A DNA stretch of 7,316 bases, from the NCBI GenBank assembly GCA_964407525.1, contig CAYOWC010000253.1:1-7316 (forward strand), written 5' to 3'. Both the position numbers and the translations under genes were made by a program. Positions 7,228-7,316 of the stretch are shown piece by piece. The notes under the pieces are model-generated. The model did no database searches. It saw only the letters and a program-made list of their open reading frames with translations, and was not told the DNA's origin. The DNA is from DUZB01 sp964407525. GTDB lineage: Bacteria > Desulfobacterota > DSM-4660 > Desulfatiglandales > Desulfatiglandaceae. Every line of letters begins with the position of its first letter. The stretch's first letter is position 1.

Positions 7228-7316
7228 CTTTTCCGCAATGTCGGCGTCAAACTGCGGGTTCCCTTGTGCGACGTACTATCGTACGTCTCCGCGCAAACCC
7301 TTGTTTTCCTTGACCT
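7228..7316. repeat. Imperfect palindromic element, cut by the window edge
   Basis: The core is a perfect 7 bp inverted repeat, GACGTAC-TATC-GTACGTC (7270-7287). Outside it, further complementary blocks occur in matching order: TGC/GCA, GGGTT/AACCC, AAAC (7249-7252)/GTTT (7303-7306) and GTC (7240-7242 or 7246-7248)/GAC (7312-7314). This symmetric layout over about 90 bp resembles an intergenic palindromic repeat more than a simple terminator. The right end is not in the window, so element boundaries and copy number are unknown. Confidence 0.4.
7256..7307 (+). terminator. Possible intrinsic terminator after the AsmA-like gene
   Basis: About 35 nt past the stop codon a bulged stem can form. GGGTT (7256-7260) pairs with AACCC (7296-7300), TGC (7267-7269) with GCA (7293-7295), and GACGTAC (7270-7276) with GTACGTC (7281-7287), closed by the tetraloop TATC. 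The stem is followed directly by TTGTTTT (7301-7307). Position and T-rich tail fit a terminator, but the two bulges (6 and 5 nt) and interrupted T tract make it non-canonical. Confidence 0.35.

Overview
This 7.3 kb window carries three complete genes, all on the + strand. In order they are a molybdopterin (bis-MGD, Mo or W) oxidoreductase, a DNA alkylation repair protein of the AlkD type, and a large AsmA-like envelope protein. The mix of a soluble Tat-less bis-MGD enzyme, the GPGEYGEG/NNWDLVD subtype of AlkD and a ~1250-residue AsmA protein suggests an anaerobic diderm bacterium. Something in or near Desulfobacterota (former Deltaproteobacteria) is the best guess. This is inferred from protein character, since no rRNA or other phylogenetic marker is present.

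Region 1 (1-2353): a short open frame (70 onward) contains a recognisable XRE-type helix-turn-helix that stops being regulator-like exactly where the oxidoreductase begins. It looks like the stump of a regulator gene. The oxidoreductase (212-2353) has a complete [4Fe-4S] cysteine set, a probable Cys metal ligand and both MGD-binding regions. Its overall layout recalls acetylene hydratase, but the catalytic Asp of that enzyme is replaced by Pro. No electron-transfer or membrane subunit is encoded beside it.

Region 2 (2354-3403): a ~345 bp gap holds no convincing gene, although one frame in line with the oxidoreductase stays open to 2557. A plausible sigma70-type promoter lies at 2576-2604. The AlkD-like gene follows, with the Trp/Asp/Arg/Trp active-site residues of the family in place.

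Region 3 (3404-7316): after a 65 bp gap comes the AsmA-like gene, with an N-terminal membrane anchor and a long beta-rich periplasmic part. It is followed by a striking imperfect inverted-repeat structure (centre 7277-7280) that runs to the window edge. This may be a terminator, a dispersed palindromic repeat, or both.

The three genes do not form an obvious pathway. The AlkD-like and AsmA genes may share a transcript; the oxidoreductase looks like an independent metabolic unit. I see no CRISPR array, tRNA, rRNA, transposase or prophage gene. No defence-like or clearly novel multi-gene system is evident. The points most worth a second look are the regulator stump, the substrate of the orphan oxidoreductase, and the 3' palindromic element.
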